From an uncultured Muribaculaceae bacterium (GTDB taxonomy: Bacteria > Bacteroidota > Bacteroidia > Bacteroidales > Muribaculaceae): a stretch of DNA of 32,279 nucleotides. Within the stretch, counting starts at the first letter, position 1. Each line of letters begins with the position of its first letter. The notes below the pieces were generated by a model that saw nothing but the letters and a program-made list of their open reading frames with translations, was not told where the DNA came from and did not search any database. The stretch spans positions 1-32,279 of the forward strand of contig CAJUOC010000005.1 in assembly GCA_910587925.1 (NCBI GenBank), given 5' to 3'. This document shows, piece after piece, positions 22,714-32,185 of this stretch. The translations under genes and the position numbers were made by a program.

Positions 22714-25700
22714 ATGAATCTTTCTACCTTTAAATCGGCTGCCCGGGTGGCGGCGCTGGTGATGGCGGCGACTGCAACCGCTGCTCCGGCTTATGCCATG
22801 CCCGAGCCACAGACCGCACAGGCACAGGCCGGGCGAGTGACCGGCACAGTGTACGACAGCGAGGGTGAACCCGTCATCGGCGCATCGGTACGCGCCGCCG
22901 ACCCGAAGATCCAGCCCGTCGTGACCGACATCGACGGCAACTTCGTCATCACGTCCTCTCGCCCCCTCAAACTCACCATATCTTATATCGGTTGCGAAAA
23001 CGCCACTGTCGAGGCCAAGCCCGGCGTGCCCGTCACCGTGACCCTGAAATCGTCCGCCAGCAGCCTTGAGGAAGTTGTGGTGGTAGGTTTCGCCACTCAG
23101 AAGAAGGTCAACCTCACCGGCTCGGTGGGTACCGCTTCGGCCAAGGACATCGCAGAGCGTCCCGTGCAGAGCACCGCTGCCGCCCTGCAGGGTGTGATCC
23201 CCGGCCTCAACATCTCCAACGCCACCGCCGGCGGCGAGCTCAACGCTTCCAAGCAGATCGAGGTGCGCGGTATGAATACCATCGGCGACGGCTCCAAGGG
23301 CGGCCCGCTGATCCTTATCGACGGCATGGAGGGCGATATCAACACCCTCAACCCCAACGATATCGAAAACATCTCGGTACTTAAGGACGCTGCCGCCTCG
23401 TCGATCTACGGCTCGCGCGCTCCCTTCGGTGTGATACTTATCACCACCAAGAGCGGCGCCACCGGCAAGGCTCAGATCCACTACTCCAACTCGTTCCGCT
23501 TCAACCAGCCCCTGACTCCCATGGAGATCATGGACTCGTGGCACTACATCAACTACCTCAACGATGTACAGCGCTACACCAGCAACAAGCCCGAGTTTAA
23601 CGACGACTTCGTCGAGGGCGCCCGCCAGTACTACTACGGCGAGAGCGACAATTACATCTACGACAACGCCTGGGTGACTCCCAAAGACGGCACCCGCACA
23701 TACCGCCGCTGGGGTACCGGCGAGTGCGGCGGCACATTTGCCAACGTCAACTGGCGCGACGAGCTCTACAAGAAGACTGCCTTTGCCCAGGAGCACAACC
23801 TCACTCTCTCGGGCGGTAAAGACAACATCAACTACTACATCAGCGGCAACTTCCTCGACCAGGGCGGCTTCCTCAAGTACGGCAACGACAACTACGACCG
23901 CTACTCCATCATGGGCAAGCTCTCCGCTCAGATGACCCCCTGGCTCAACGTACAGTACACCGGCCGCTGGATACGCACGGAGTACGACCGCCCCACCATC
24001 ATGACCGGCGGCTTCTACGAGAAGATTATCCGCCGCCTGGTGCCCACCAGCCCCAAGTATGACCCCAACGGCTACATCGCCGGCGACTACAACTATATCA
24101 TGCAGCTCGAGGAGGGCGGCCGCCACAAGGATCAGAACGACAACTTCACCAATCAGGTAAAGGTAGTCATCACCCCGCTCAAGGGCTGGAACATCATCGG
24201 CGAGTTCAACGCCCGCATCGGCAACAACTGGACTCACGAGGACTCGCAGATCGTCTATACCCACGACGCCGACGACCAGGCCGCCCTCGACCGCGGTTTC
24301 ACCTCCGAGACCACTCACCTTGCCATGGACAGCCCCAGCCACAACTCTGTATATGAGTACTCCTACCGCGAGACTTACCTCAACTACAACATCTACTCCG
24401 ACTATGCCTTCAACTTTGCCGAGCGCAACAACATGAAGGTGATGCTCGGCTTCCAGGCTGAGGACTTCAAGTACCGCGACCTCCATGCTTCGCGCGACGA
24501 CATGCTCGTGCCCGACCTGCCCGTGCTCAACCTCACCACCAGCTCCGACTCTTACAGCCTCGGCAGCCAGTATCAGAAGTGGCGCACCGCCGGCTTCTTC
24601 GGCCGTATCAACTACGACTTCGACAGCAAGTACCTCATCGAGGCCAACCTCCGCTACGACGGCACCTCGCGCTTCCGCCGCAACTCCCGCTGGGTATGGT
24701 CGCCCTCCGTATCGGCCGGCTGGAATATCGACCGCGAGAATTTCTGGGACGACATCCGCCCCTACGTGCAGGCTCTGAAGGTGCGCGCATCCTGGGGTCA
24801 GCTGGCCAACCAGAATACCTCGGGCTGGTATCCCACCTACCGCACCATGGGCGTCGAGAATGCCACCAACAACTGGCTCATCAACGGCTTGAAGACCAAC
24901 AAATCGTGGTTCCCCTCGCTCATCGCGGCCGACCTCACCTGGGAGAAAATCCGCACCACCAACATCGGTCTCGACTTCTCGGCCCTGCGCTACCGTCTGA
25001 CCGGATCGTTTGACTACTTCTGGCGCGACAACCGCGACATGGTAGGCCCCGCCGTTACTCTGCCCGCCGTACTCGGCGCAAGCGTGCCCAAGCAGAACAA
25101 CCTCTCCATGCGTACCTACGGCTGGGAGCTGCAGATCGGCTGGCAAGACCACATCGGCGACTTCGCATACTCGGCCAAGCTCAACCTCTCCGACGACCAG
25201 ACCAAGATCCTCGACTACCCCAACAATGAGATGTATATCAACGGCGGCAACTACGACCCCTACAGCAACTACATCCCCGGCGATGTCGTAGGCAATATCT
25301 ACGGCTTCACCACCGTAGGCGTGGCCCGCGACGACCAGCAGATGCAAAACCACCTCGCCACGCTGCCCAACGGCGGCCAGGACGCCATCGGCTCCAACTG
25401 GCAGGCAGGCGACATCATGTATGCCGACATCAACGGCGACGGCAAGATCACCAAGGGTACCTCCAAAAACGACCTCGGCGACCTCAAGGTCATCGGCAAC
25501 CAGCAGCCCCGCTACCGCATCGGCCTCAACCTCTACGCCGCATGGAAGGGCATCGACGTGACCGTATTCTTCCAGGGCGTATGCAAGCGCGACTACTACT
25601 TCAACCCCTACGGCGGCTCAGGTACCGGCGGCAAGGGTGCAGTATTCTGGGGCGCCACCACCGGCGGCCGCTGGGAGTCTATCTTCCTCAACGAGCACCT

Positions 25701-26049
25701 CGACTACTGGCGCGACGAAAACTCGCTCCTGGGCGAAAACCTCGACTCTTACTACGCACGTCCCCTCTATTTCACCAATAAAAACCGCGAGATGCAGACC
25801 CGCTACCTCCAGGACGCTTCCTACCTGCGCCTGAAGAATCTCCAGGTGGGCTACACCTTCCCCAAAGACTGGACCCGCAAGTGGTACTGCGACAACCTGC
25901 GCATCTTCTTCTCGGCCGAAAACCTCTGCACCTGGACCAAGATGTCGAAGGTCATCGACCCCGAGTCGCTCGAGGTATCGTCGATGAAGTCGGGCTCGTC
26001 TTATCCCATCGCCAAGACCTTCTCTTTCGGTATTACTGTCGATTTCTAA
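22714..26049 (+). CDS. susC: SusC/RagA-family TonB-dependent outer-membrane transporter
   Basis: An 1111-residue transporter with a signal peptide ('MAATATAAPAYA' end). A carboxypeptidase-regulatory-like beta-sandwich ('VTGTVYDSEGEPVIGASV', about residues 41-115) comes next, then the SusC signature/TonB-box-like 'LEEVVVVGFATQKK' (about 115-130). The plug domain contains 'LILIDGMEGDINTLNPNDIE' and 'LKDAAASSIYGSRAPFGVIL', and a large beta-barrel ends in 'FSFGITVDF' with the C-terminal Phe expected of barrel proteins. It imports oligosaccharides using energy from TonB-ExbBD and is capped by the SusD protein encoded 28 bases downstream. The ligand is not readable from SusC itself; the GH16 gene points to a beta-glucan. 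Confidence 0.95.
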   Translation: MNLSTFKSAARVAALVMAATATAAPAYAMPEPQTAQAQAGRVTGTVYDSEGEPVIGASVRAADPKIQPVVTDIDGNFVITSSRPLKLTISYIGCENATVEAKPGVPVTVTLKSSASSLEEVVVVGFATQKKVNLTGSVGTASAKDIAERPVQSTAAALQGVIPGLNISNATAGGELNASKQIEVRGMNTIGDGSKGGPLILIDGMEGDINTLNPNDIENISVLKDAAASSIYGSRAPFGVILITTKSGATGKAQIHYSNSFRFNQPLTPMEIMDSWHYINYLNDVQRYTSNKPEFNDDFVEGARQYYYGESDNYIYDNAWVTPKDGTRTYRRWGTGECGGTFANVNWRDELYKKTAFAQEHNLTLSGGKDNINYYISGNFLDQGGFLKYGNDNYDRYSIMGKLSAQMTPWLNVQYTGRWIRTEYDRPTIMTGGFYEKIIRRLVPTSPKYDPNGYIAGDYNYIMQLEEGGRHKDQNDNFTNQVKVVITPLKGWNIIGEFNARIGNNWTHEDSQIVYTHDADDQAALDRGFTSETTHLAMDSPSHNSVYEYSYRETYLNYNIYSDYAFNFAERNNMKVMLGFQAEDFKYRDLHASRDDMLVPDLPVLNLTTSSDSYSLGSQYQKWRTAGFFGRINYDFDSKYLIEANLRYDGTSRFRRNSRWVWSPSVSAGWNIDRENFWDDIRPYVQALKVRASWGQLANQNTSGWYPTYRTMGVENATNNWLINGLKTNKSWFPSLIAADLTWEKIRTTNIGLDFSALRYRLTGSFDYFWRDNRDMVGPAVTLPAVLGASVPKQNNLSMRTYGWELQIGWQDHIGDFAYSAKLNLSDDQTKILDYPNNEMYINGGNYDPYSNYIPGDVVGNIYGFTTVGVARDDQQMQNHLATLPNGGQDAIGSNWQAGDIMYADINGDGKITKGTSKNDLGDLKVIGNQQPRYRIGLNLYAAWKGIDVTVFFQGVCKRDYYFNPYGGSGTGGKGAVFWGATTGGRWESIFLNEHLDYWRDENSLLGENLDSYYARPLYFTNKNREMQTRYLQDASYLRLKNLQVGYTFPKDWTRKWYCDNLRIFFSAENLCTWTKMSKVIDPESLEVSSMKSGSSYPIAKTFSFGITVDF

Positions 26050-26077
26050 ACCATCTTAACCATCACAGAAAATCACA

Positions 26078-28180
26078 ATGAAATTCTCTAAGATATACGG
26101 GGCATGCCTGCTGGCCGCAATGGGTGCGGCGATGGCCGGCTGCGACGACTACCTCGACATCACCCCGCCCTCGCAGGTGACTCCCGAGACTTACTTCACC
26201 GAGGCCGAGCAGCTCGGCGCCTACACCCTCAACTACTACGGCACAGGCTACGGCGGCATGTTCTCGACCTTCGACAACGGCGGCTCGGGCTACCAGTTCT
26301 ACTTCGACAACGACGAGGGCACCGACAATGAAGGCGGTACCAACGACAACTTCTTCGACGGCAACTCCAAGCGCAAGGTAGGCGCCACCGGCGGCTCATG
26401 GGGCTTCGGCAACATCAACAACTTCAACTTCTTCCTGGAGCAGGCGCTGCCCAAGTATGAGGCCGGCCAGATCACCGGCAACTCCATCGCCGCCAAGCAC
26501 TACATCGGCGAGGCTTACATGCTCCGCGCCATGGAGTACTTCGGCAAGCTCAAGGCCCTGGGCGACTATCCCATCGTCACCGAGACCCTGCCTCTTGACA
26601 AGGCCGTCCTCATCGAGGCTTCCAAGCGCCAGCCCCGCAACATGGTGGCCCGCTTCATCCTCAGCGACCTCGACAAGGCCATCGAGATGCTCAGCGACGG
26701 CTCTGCCGTCGGCGGCCGCGTGCGCATCACCCGCGACGCTGCCCTGCTCTTCAAGGCCCGCGTGGCCCTCTACGAGGCTACCTTTGAGAGGTACTTTGCC
26801 GGCACTCCCTTCGTGCCCGACCGCAACGCCGGCTGGCCCGGCGCACAGGCCGAGTACCTCAAGGACTTCTCCTACGACAATGCCACCGAGGTAGACTTCT
26901 TCCTCGACCAGGCTCTCGCAGCCTCCAAGGAGGTAGTGGATCACCACCCCAATCTCACCGCCAACACCAAGAAGCGCATCGGCGACAGCGAGACCTTCCC
27001 CTCCAACCCCTACTTCCAGCTCTGGTCGACCGCCGACCCCTCGAGCATGGATGAGGCTCTGATGTACCGCGTCTACAGCCAGACCGTCGCCGGCGGCCAC
27101 TCCATGGGCCACTACGCCACCAACGGCGGCTACACCCAGGAGTTTGCCAACGCATTCCTTATGGAAAACGGCCTGCCCATCTACGCATCAGGCTCGGGCT
27201 ACGCCGGCGACGACTTCATCGCCGACACCAAGACCGGCCGCGACTGGCGCTGGCAGCTCTTCATGAAGGCTCCGGGCGAGTACGTCTATGCCGACCTGCT
27301 CACCAAGCGCACCGGCGAGGGCCGAGAGAAGAAAGAGGACGCCGAGATCAAGGCTCCCGCTATCATCGGCGGCACCACCTCCTACTTCACCACCTCCACC
27401 GGCTACCATAAGGCAAAGGGCTGGGGCACCAACTCCATCTACGAGGGCCTGGGCCAGGATATCTCTGCCTGCATCATCTTCCGCGCCGCCGAGGCATACC
27501 TCATCTATCTTGAGGCTGCATGGGAGAAGTACGGCGACGGCCTCAACTCCGACGCCTGGGACATCTGGGGTCGCCTGCGCACCCGCGCCGGCCTGCCCGC
27601 CGACGCCCGCGTGACCATCAACGCCACCGACCTCGACAAGGAGGAGCAGACCAGCCACGACTTCGGCCTCTACTCGGCCGGCCGCCGCATCACCTCCAAG
27701 GTGCTCTACAACATCCGCCGCGAGCGTCGCTGCGAGTTTATCAGCGAGGGCTTCCGCTGGGACGACCTCATCCGCTGGCGCGCTCTCGACCAGCTCAAGA
27801 CCAATCGCTACTTCAAGCACGGCTGCAAGGTATTCGGCCCCATGAGCGAGTGGTTTAAGGTCAAGAAGAAAGGCAAGGTCATCGTAGGCTACATGGCCAA
27901 CTACACCTACGACAACGCCGACCCCGACAAAAACAACCTCTCCTCGCCCTCCGATACCGAAGGCGCTCTCAACGGCGACGCTCGCTACTTCTCGCTGCTG
28001 CGCACCTCGAGCAACAACGACTGGTACCGCAGCGGCTACTCCTGGCGCATGGCCCATTACCTCAACCCCATCGCCGAGAGCCACTTCCTGGAGAGCTCGA
28101 CCGCTGGCGACGGCGCCGACTCGCCCATCTATCAGAATCCCTACTGGAGCACAGTACACGATACTCCCGCCCAGCAGTAA
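26078..28180 (+). CDS. susD: SusD/RagB-family surface glycan-binding lipoprotein
   Basis: A 700-residue lipoprotein with a lipobox ending at Cys22 ('AAMAGCDDYLD'), followed by the typical SusD start 'DDYLDITPPSQVTPETYFT'. Tetratricopeptide-like helices follow ('AKHYIGEAYMLRAMEYFGKL'), and the conserved late motif 'NIRRERRCEFISEGFRWDDLIRWR' spans the second half. It lies on the outer surface and closes over SusC as a lid during glycan uptake. It is longer than many SusD proteins (about 500-600 residues), the extra length being spread over insertions in the middle. The gene follows susC after 28 bases and is certainly in the same operon. Confidence 0.95.
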   Translation: MKFSKIYGACLLAAMGAAMAGCDDYLDITPPSQVTPETYFTEAEQLGAYTLNYYGTGYGGMFSTFDNGGSGYQFYFDNDEGTDNEGGTNDNFFDGNSKRKVGATGGSWGFGNINNFNFFLEQALPKYEAGQITGNSIAAKHYIGEAYMLRAMEYFGKLKALGDYPIVTETLPLDKAVLIEASKRQPRNMVARFILSDLDKAIEMLSDGSAVGGRVRITRDAALLFKARVALYEATFERYFAGTPFVPDRNAGWPGAQAEYLKDFSYDNATEVDFFLDQALAASKEVVDHHPNLTANTKKRIGDSETFPSNPYFQLWSTADPSSMDEALMYRVYSQTVAGGHSMGHYATNGGYTQEFANAFLMENGLPIYASGSGYAGDDFIADTKTGRDWRWQLFMKAPGEYVYADLLTKRTGEGREKKEDAEIKAPAIIGGTTSYFTTSTGYHKAKGWGTNSIYEGLGQDISACIIFRAAEAYLIYLEAAWEKYGDGLNSDAWDIWGRLRTRAGLPADARVTINATDLDKEEQTSHDFGLYSAGRRITSKVLYNIRRERRCEFISEGFRWDDLIRWRALDQLKTNRYFKHGCKVFGPMSEWFKVKKKGKVIVGYMANYTYDNADPDKNNLSSPSDTEGALNGDARYFSLLRTSSNNDWYRSGYSWRMAHYLNPIAESHFLESSTAGDGADSPIYQNPYWSTVHDTPAQQ

Positions 28181-28192
28181 TCCATCCTGAGC

Positions 28193-28227
28193 CGGGGCAC
28201 CGGCACCCATCCCACGCCGGTGCCCCG
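28193..28227 (+). other. Strong RNA hairpin between susD and the next gene
   Basis: CGGGGCACCGGC (28193-28204) pairs perfectly over 12 bases with GCCGGTGCCCCG (28216-28227), with an 11-base loop and no T-run. It starts 12 bases after the susD stop. Such a stem may protect the susC-susD message or reduce read-through, setting a lower level for the downstream gene. Confidence 0.55.
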
Positions 28228-28293
28228 CTTACCACTCTCCACAAGCAAGCTATCACACAACCTTAATATTAACACCAAACAAAACCTTAAGCA

Positions 28294-29142
28294 ATGAAAA
28301 AGCTTTTACTCGCTTCGGCTGCCATCGTAGCCACCCTCGGCGCTTCGGCCGCCAACCTCGTAGTCAACGGCGACTTCGAAAACCCCAACTTCAAGCAGGA
28401 AGTCCCCAGCGGCTACACCTGGGAACCCTGGAACACCCAGCAATACCTCACTGAGCTCCCCGGCTGGACCCTGAACACCAATGGCCCGTGGAACGGCGGC
28501 ATCGAGCTGAAGTCCGGCGAAGACTTCCTCGGCGACGGCGACGTGCGTCCCGACGACGATATGGCATACGCACACTTCGTAGGCTTCAACGACAACGGCT
28601 GGGCCGACATCGCCATGTACCAGGTTGTCGAGGGCCTCACCCCCGGCACCGAGTACACCCTGAGCTTCCTCATGTCCGCCAACTTCCCCGATGCCTCGCA
28701 GACTGCCAATAACTGGGCTCCCGACCCCAACTGCGGCTTCGTCGTGGCTGAACCCGACGTAAATGCCGATGGCGAGACCGTAGCCGGCTTCGGTATCCTT
28801 GCAGTCAACGTAGCCGCCGATGCCGACTATGATCTGAGCGACGAGATGGACCTGCCCTACGTCGCCAAGTTCACCGCTCCCGCCGTTGGCAAGGTATACC
28901 TCAAGTTCTACCTGAGCAACACCTACGGCGATAAGAATAAGAAAGACAACCTCTGGATGGACCTCGACATGGTAAGCCTGATGACCTCTGAGGAGGCTGC
29001 CGGTGTTGCCGAGATCGAGATCGCCGGGGACAACGCTCCCGTAGAGTACTTCAACCTCCAGGGCGTACGCGTGACCGAGCCCGCAGCCGGTGGTCTCTAC
29101 ATCCGTCGTCAGGGCGACAAAGCCACCAAGGTAATCCTCTGA
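28294..29142 (+). CDS. Secreted carbohydrate-binding-type protein of the polysaccharide locus
   Basis: A 282-residue protein with a type I signal peptide ('MKKLLLASAAIVATLGASA'), not a lipobox. The mature part opens with 'NLVVNGDFENPNF', the start of a jelly-roll carbohydrate-binding module (CBM4/DUF642-like). The same module start recurs in the GH16 protein downstream ('NLIANGDFEAAGY'). It ends with 'EYFNLQGVRV...LYIRR...ATKVIL', a C-terminal tail also found in modified form on the GH16 protein. It probably binds the target glycan at the cell surface or outside the cell. It has no catalytic motif I recognise. It lies 113 bases after susD, behind a hairpin, and is followed by a strong terminator. 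Confidence 0.75.
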   Translation: MKKLLLASAAIVATLGASAANLVVNGDFENPNFKQEVPSGYTWEPWNTQQYLTELPGWTLNTNGPWNGGIELKSGEDFLGDGDVRPDDDMAYAHFVGFNDNGWADIAMYQVVEGLTPGTEYTLSFLMSANFPDASQTANNWAPDPNCGFVVAEPDVNADGETVAGFGILAVNVAADADYDLSDEMDLPYVAKFTAPAVGKVYLKFYLSNTYGDKNKKDNLWMDLDMVSLMTSEEAAGVAEIEIAGDNAPVEYFNLQGVRVTEPAAGGLYIRRQGDKATKVIL

Positions 29143-29159
29143 TAATCTTACAATCACAG

Positions 29160-29190
29160 AAAAGGCGCCGCCGCCCGGCGGCGCCTTTTT
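29160..29190 (+). terminator. Rho-independent terminator after the carbohydrate-binding protein gene
   Basis: AAAAGGCGCCGCC (29160-29172) pairs with GGCGGCGCCTTTT (29177-29189) around a GCCC loop, with T29190 completing the T-run. Nine GC pairs plus A-T pairs make it a textbook, probably bidirectional, terminator starting 17 bases after the stop. Confidence 0.9.
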
Positions 29191-29237
29191 AGCTCCTTAA
29201 CCTTAAAAGCATCCAACACATCTTAATACCTGCATTT

Positions 29238-31805
29238 ATGAAGAAAACCCTCCTGGGACTCGCTCTGCTCGCCTCATTTGGCGTATCGGCCGCGCCGATC
29301 ACCGCTCCCGAGGCAGGCAAAGAGTACACCATCCAGAATGGCGCCGGCCTCTACATGACGGCCGAAAGCTCCTCTCTCAAAATCTACGACCTCGACGCCT
29401 CAAATGCCGCTCAGCGCTTTGAGTTTGTCCCGGTCGAAGGCTCCACCGAGCTTTACAATATCAAGATGTCCAACGGCCTCTACGTCGGCACCGACGGCAA
29501 CTGGACTGTCAACTTCAAGGAAGACCCCGCCGACACCAAGGCTCAGGTGAAAATCACGCCCTCGACCGTCGACGCCGAGTGTGTCACCCTCACTTTCCCC
29601 GGTGTGAAAACATCGGTGGGCCTGGGCTGCGACAATGCCGCCGCCGGCTCGACCGTATATACCGACAAGCCCGACGACAAGGACTTCCGCCGCTGGAAGA
29701 TTGCCCTCGCTCCCGAGCCCGTATCGGTGACCGCTCCCGCCGCCGACAAATATTACCGCATACGCCACGTCAGCGGCATGTATCTCACCAACTCGGGCTG
29801 GGGCAGCACCGTTGCCGACAAGGCCGACGACAACAGCCAGATCATGCAGTTTGTACCCGTCGAGGGCAAGGAAGGCGTATACAACATCCGCCGCGCCAAC
29901 ACCGGCATGTTTATCGGCTCCAACAATAAGTGGAGCACCACCGCCATCTCGCGCAACATACCCCTGTCGCAGTACAAGGTCGCTCTCTCTACCGACGGCC
30001 ACCTGGTGACCCTGCAGAATATGGGCATGGCCGAGGCCAAGTCGTTCCTCGGTACCGACGACTACACTAAGGACAAGAACGTCTACACCGACAAGCAAGA
30101 AGGCAAGGATGGCCAGCACATCACATGGTTTATCGAGGAGGCCGCCCTCTATGTGGCTCCCCTCAACGCAGCCGACTATGCCGACCGCACCAACCTCATC
30201 GCCAACGGCGACTTCGAGGCCGCCGGATACGCCCAGGAGCAGAAAGACGGCCAGCTCACCCTCTCCGAGCTGCCCGAGTGGACTCTCGAGCAGGCCGGCT
30301 GGGGCGGCGCTGTAGCCATCATGGAAGACGGCACCAACCACTATGTAGCCTGCCAGGGCTACGGCGACAACAGCTGGACCCTCGACGTGGCCGTCAAGCA
30401 GATTGTCAACGTCACCGCAGGCCGCGAGCACGCTCTCTTCTTCGACTACATGCTCGGCAAGGGCGGCAACTGCTCGTGGGGCTACGAAATCAAAGACGGC
30501 AACAACACTCTTGCAAGCTACAGGTCTGAAAAGGCCGTCGAGGAGTGGACACCCATGGCTGTGCGCTTCACCCCGACATCCGACAATGTTACCGTACGCC
30601 TCTTCCTGACCAACAACAAGAAAGACTGGTGGCGCGACAACAAGACCGCATACTTCGACAACGTGCGCGTATACGACATCGCCCCCGTCGACCACTATGC
30701 CGACCAGCCCGCGCTGCCCGCAACCGATCCCCGCGCCAACGCCTACGACGGCTACCGCCTCGTATTCGCCGAGGAATTCAGCACCGACGGCACCCCCGAC
30801 CACGACATCTGGAACTTCGAGGAAGGCTTCAAGCGCAACAACGAAGACCAGTACTACAACGGCGACAAAAACTGCTACATCCAAGACGGTGTACTCGTGA
30901 TCGAGGGCAAATATGTGCTCGACGAGAAGATCAAAAACCCCAAGTACGACAAATACAATACCGGCTGGCCCTCGAGGATTGGCCGCTACCTCACCTGGAC
31001 CTCCGGCTCCATGCAGTCAAAGGGCAGCTGGAACAGCGGCTACACCTGGAACTACGGTATCTACGAGGTACGCGCCAAGGTGCCCCAGCACGTAGGCTCT
31101 TGGCCCGCTATCTGGTCGACCGGCATGCAGTATGAGTGGCCTTACGGCGGCGAAATCGACATCATGGAGTACTACGGCAACCGCATCCACGCCAACGTAT
31201 GCTGGGGCGACGGCAAGCGCTGGGCCGGCCACTGGAACAGCGCCACCGTACACGACAACGAGCTCGGCGCAGGCTGGGGCGATGAGTACCACATCTGGCG
31301 CATGGTATGGGACTACGACCACATGGAGCTGTGGTGCGACGACATCCTCGTCAACAACATCAACCTCGACACCACCAACAATGACAAGTACACCGCCGGC
31401 GACATCGACGACGGCGACGGCTGCAACCCCTTCCGCGACGTGCGCCACATGATGTGGCTCAACCTCGCCCTGGGCGGCAACAACGGCGGCTCGCTGGCCA
31501 ATACTCCCCGTCCGCTCTACTATCTGATTGACTACGCCCGCGTATATCAGAAAGTCGGCACCGACGGCCTGGCCACCTACCACGTCGACGACACCGTATC
31601 CGAGCCCTCCTTCGCCCTCAAAGACGGCGAGAGCGCCGGCATCGACAACGTCACCCTCGACACCGAGATGCCCGCCGAAGTATCCGGCGTGTACAATCTC
31701 CAGGGCATCCGCGTTGCCGACAGCATCGAGGCCATCCCCGCCACCACCGGCCGCCAGGTATACATCGTGACCGGCGGCGGCCGCTCGGCCAAAATCGTCC
31801 GCTGA
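29238..31805 (+). CDS. GH16-family endo-beta-glucanase (laminarinase-like) with N-terminal binding modules
   Basis: An 855-residue secreted multidomain enzyme. It has a signal peptide (residues 1-18), two tandem related modules of about 135 residues (about 19-155 and 165-300), each with a 'LYNIKMSNGLYVGTDGNW' / 'VYNIRRANTGMFIGSNNKW' unit resembling a beta-trefoil, and a CBM4/DUF642-like module from about 317. The GH16 catalytic domain spans about 503-770 and carries the E-x-D-x-x-E site 'GEIDIMEYYG' (Glu639 nucleophile, Asp641, Glu644 acid/base) and 'LNLALGGNNGG'. A C-terminal tail follows with 'VYNLQGIRV'. The most likely substrate is a beta-1,3 or mixed-linkage glucan; other GH16 substrates are possible. 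No TAnnTTTG lies between the upstream terminator and the ATG. Confidence 0.93.
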   Translation: MKKTLLGLALLASFGVSAAPITAPEAGKEYTIQNGAGLYMTAESSSLKIYDLDASNAAQRFEFVPVEGSTELYNIKMSNGLYVGTDGNWTVNFKEDPADTKAQVKITPSTVDAECVTLTFPGVKTSVGLGCDNAAAGSTVYTDKPDDKDFRRWKIALAPEPVSVTAPAADKYYRIRHVSGMYLTNSGWGSTVADKADDNSQIMQFVPVEGKEGVYNIRRANTGMFIGSNNKWSTTAISRNIPLSQYKVALSTDGHLVTLQNMGMAEAKSFLGTDDYTKDKNVYTDKQEGKDGQHITWFIEEAALYVAPLNAADYADRTNLIANGDFEAAGYAQEQKDGQLTLSELPEWTLEQAGWGGAVAIMEDGTNHYVACQGYGDNSWTLDVAVKQIVNVTAGREHALFFDYMLGKGGNCSWGYEIKDGNNTLASYRSEKAVEEWTPMAVRFTPTSDNVTVRLFLTNNKKDWWRDNKTAYFDNVRVYDIAPVDHYADQPALPATDPRANAYDGYRLVFAEEFSTDGTPDHDIWNFEEGFKRNNEDQYYNGDKNCYIQDGVLVIEGKYVLDEKIKNPKYDKYNTGWPSRIGRYLTWTSGSMQSKGSWNSGYTWNYGIYEVRAKVPQHVGSWPAIWSTGMQYEWPYGGEIDIMEYYGNRIHANVCWGDGKRWAGHWNSATVHDNELGAGWGDEYHIWRMVWDYDHMELWCDDILVNNINLDTTNNDKYTAGDIDDGDGCNPFRDVRHMMWLNLALGGNNGGSLANTPRPLYYLIDYARVYQKVGTDGLATYHVDDTVSEPSFALKDGESAGIDNVTLDTEMPAEVSGVYNLQGIRVADSIEAIPATTGRQVYIVTGGGRSAKIVR

Positions 31806-31845
31806 TCCGGAAGCAATTTCAGGTAAAATAGATTGACTCCGCCCG

Positions 31846-31875
31846 GAGCGGCCCGCATCGCGGGCCGCTCTTTTT
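31846..31875 (+). terminator. Rho-independent terminator after the GH16 gene
   Basis: GAGCGGCCCGC (31846-31856) pairs perfectly over 11 bases with GCGGGCCGCTC (31860-31870) around a 3-base ATC loop, followed by TTTTT (31871-31875). It closes the polysaccharide utilisation transcript. Confidence 0.92.
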
Positions 31876-31888
31876 CTTCCGCCCCCCG

Positions 31889-31931
31889 CGCCGCCGCCGC
31901 ACCGCCGCACCGCCCGCACCACCTCCGCACC
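31889..31931. repeat. GC-rich simple-sequence tract based on CCGCAC
   Basis: A stretch of irregular CCGCAC, CCGCC and CCCGCAC units between the GH16 terminator and the first palindrome word. It has no coding signal. Similar CGCACC bases also precede the second palindrome copy at about 32178-32185, so this tract may belong to the repeat element. Confidence 0.45.
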
Positions 31932-31932
31932 G

Positions 31933-32128
31933 AGCGTGTCGGAGACACGCTGATTGTGATTAACCCCAGGTGAAACCTGGGGTAGCGCATATCTCCCTCA
32001 TTTAGCGCCTCGGAGAGGTGCTGGCATATGCGATGGGAAGCACCTCTCCGAGGCGCGACCCCGACAGGGGCGGGATGACCCCAGGTTTCACCTGGGGATT
32101 ACCACAATCAGCGTGTCTCCGACACGCT
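31933..32128. repeat. Compound palindromic element A-B-C...C'-B'-A'
   Basis: Six 19-base hairpins, each an 8-base stem with a 3-base loop. A = AGCGTGTCGGAGACACGCT at 31933-31951, inverted at 32110-32128. B = CCCCAGGTGAAACCTGGGG at 31964-31982, inverted at 32079-32097. C = AGCGCCTCGGAGAGGTGCT at 32004-32022, inverted at 32039-32057 with one mismatch at its end. All loops on the forward side are GGA or GAA. The A-B linkers are exactly 12 bases and nearly the same in both arms (GATTGTGATTAA; its mirror reads GATTGTGGTAAT), while the B-C linkers (21 bases) differ. The whole is a large nested palindrome with no gene in it. It resembles REP-type elements in style, but I do not recognise the family. 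Confidence 0.85.
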
Positions 32129-32185
32129 CGCCGCTACCGTAGCCACTCCGCAAAACACACCGCAGCACCGAGACACCGCGCACCA

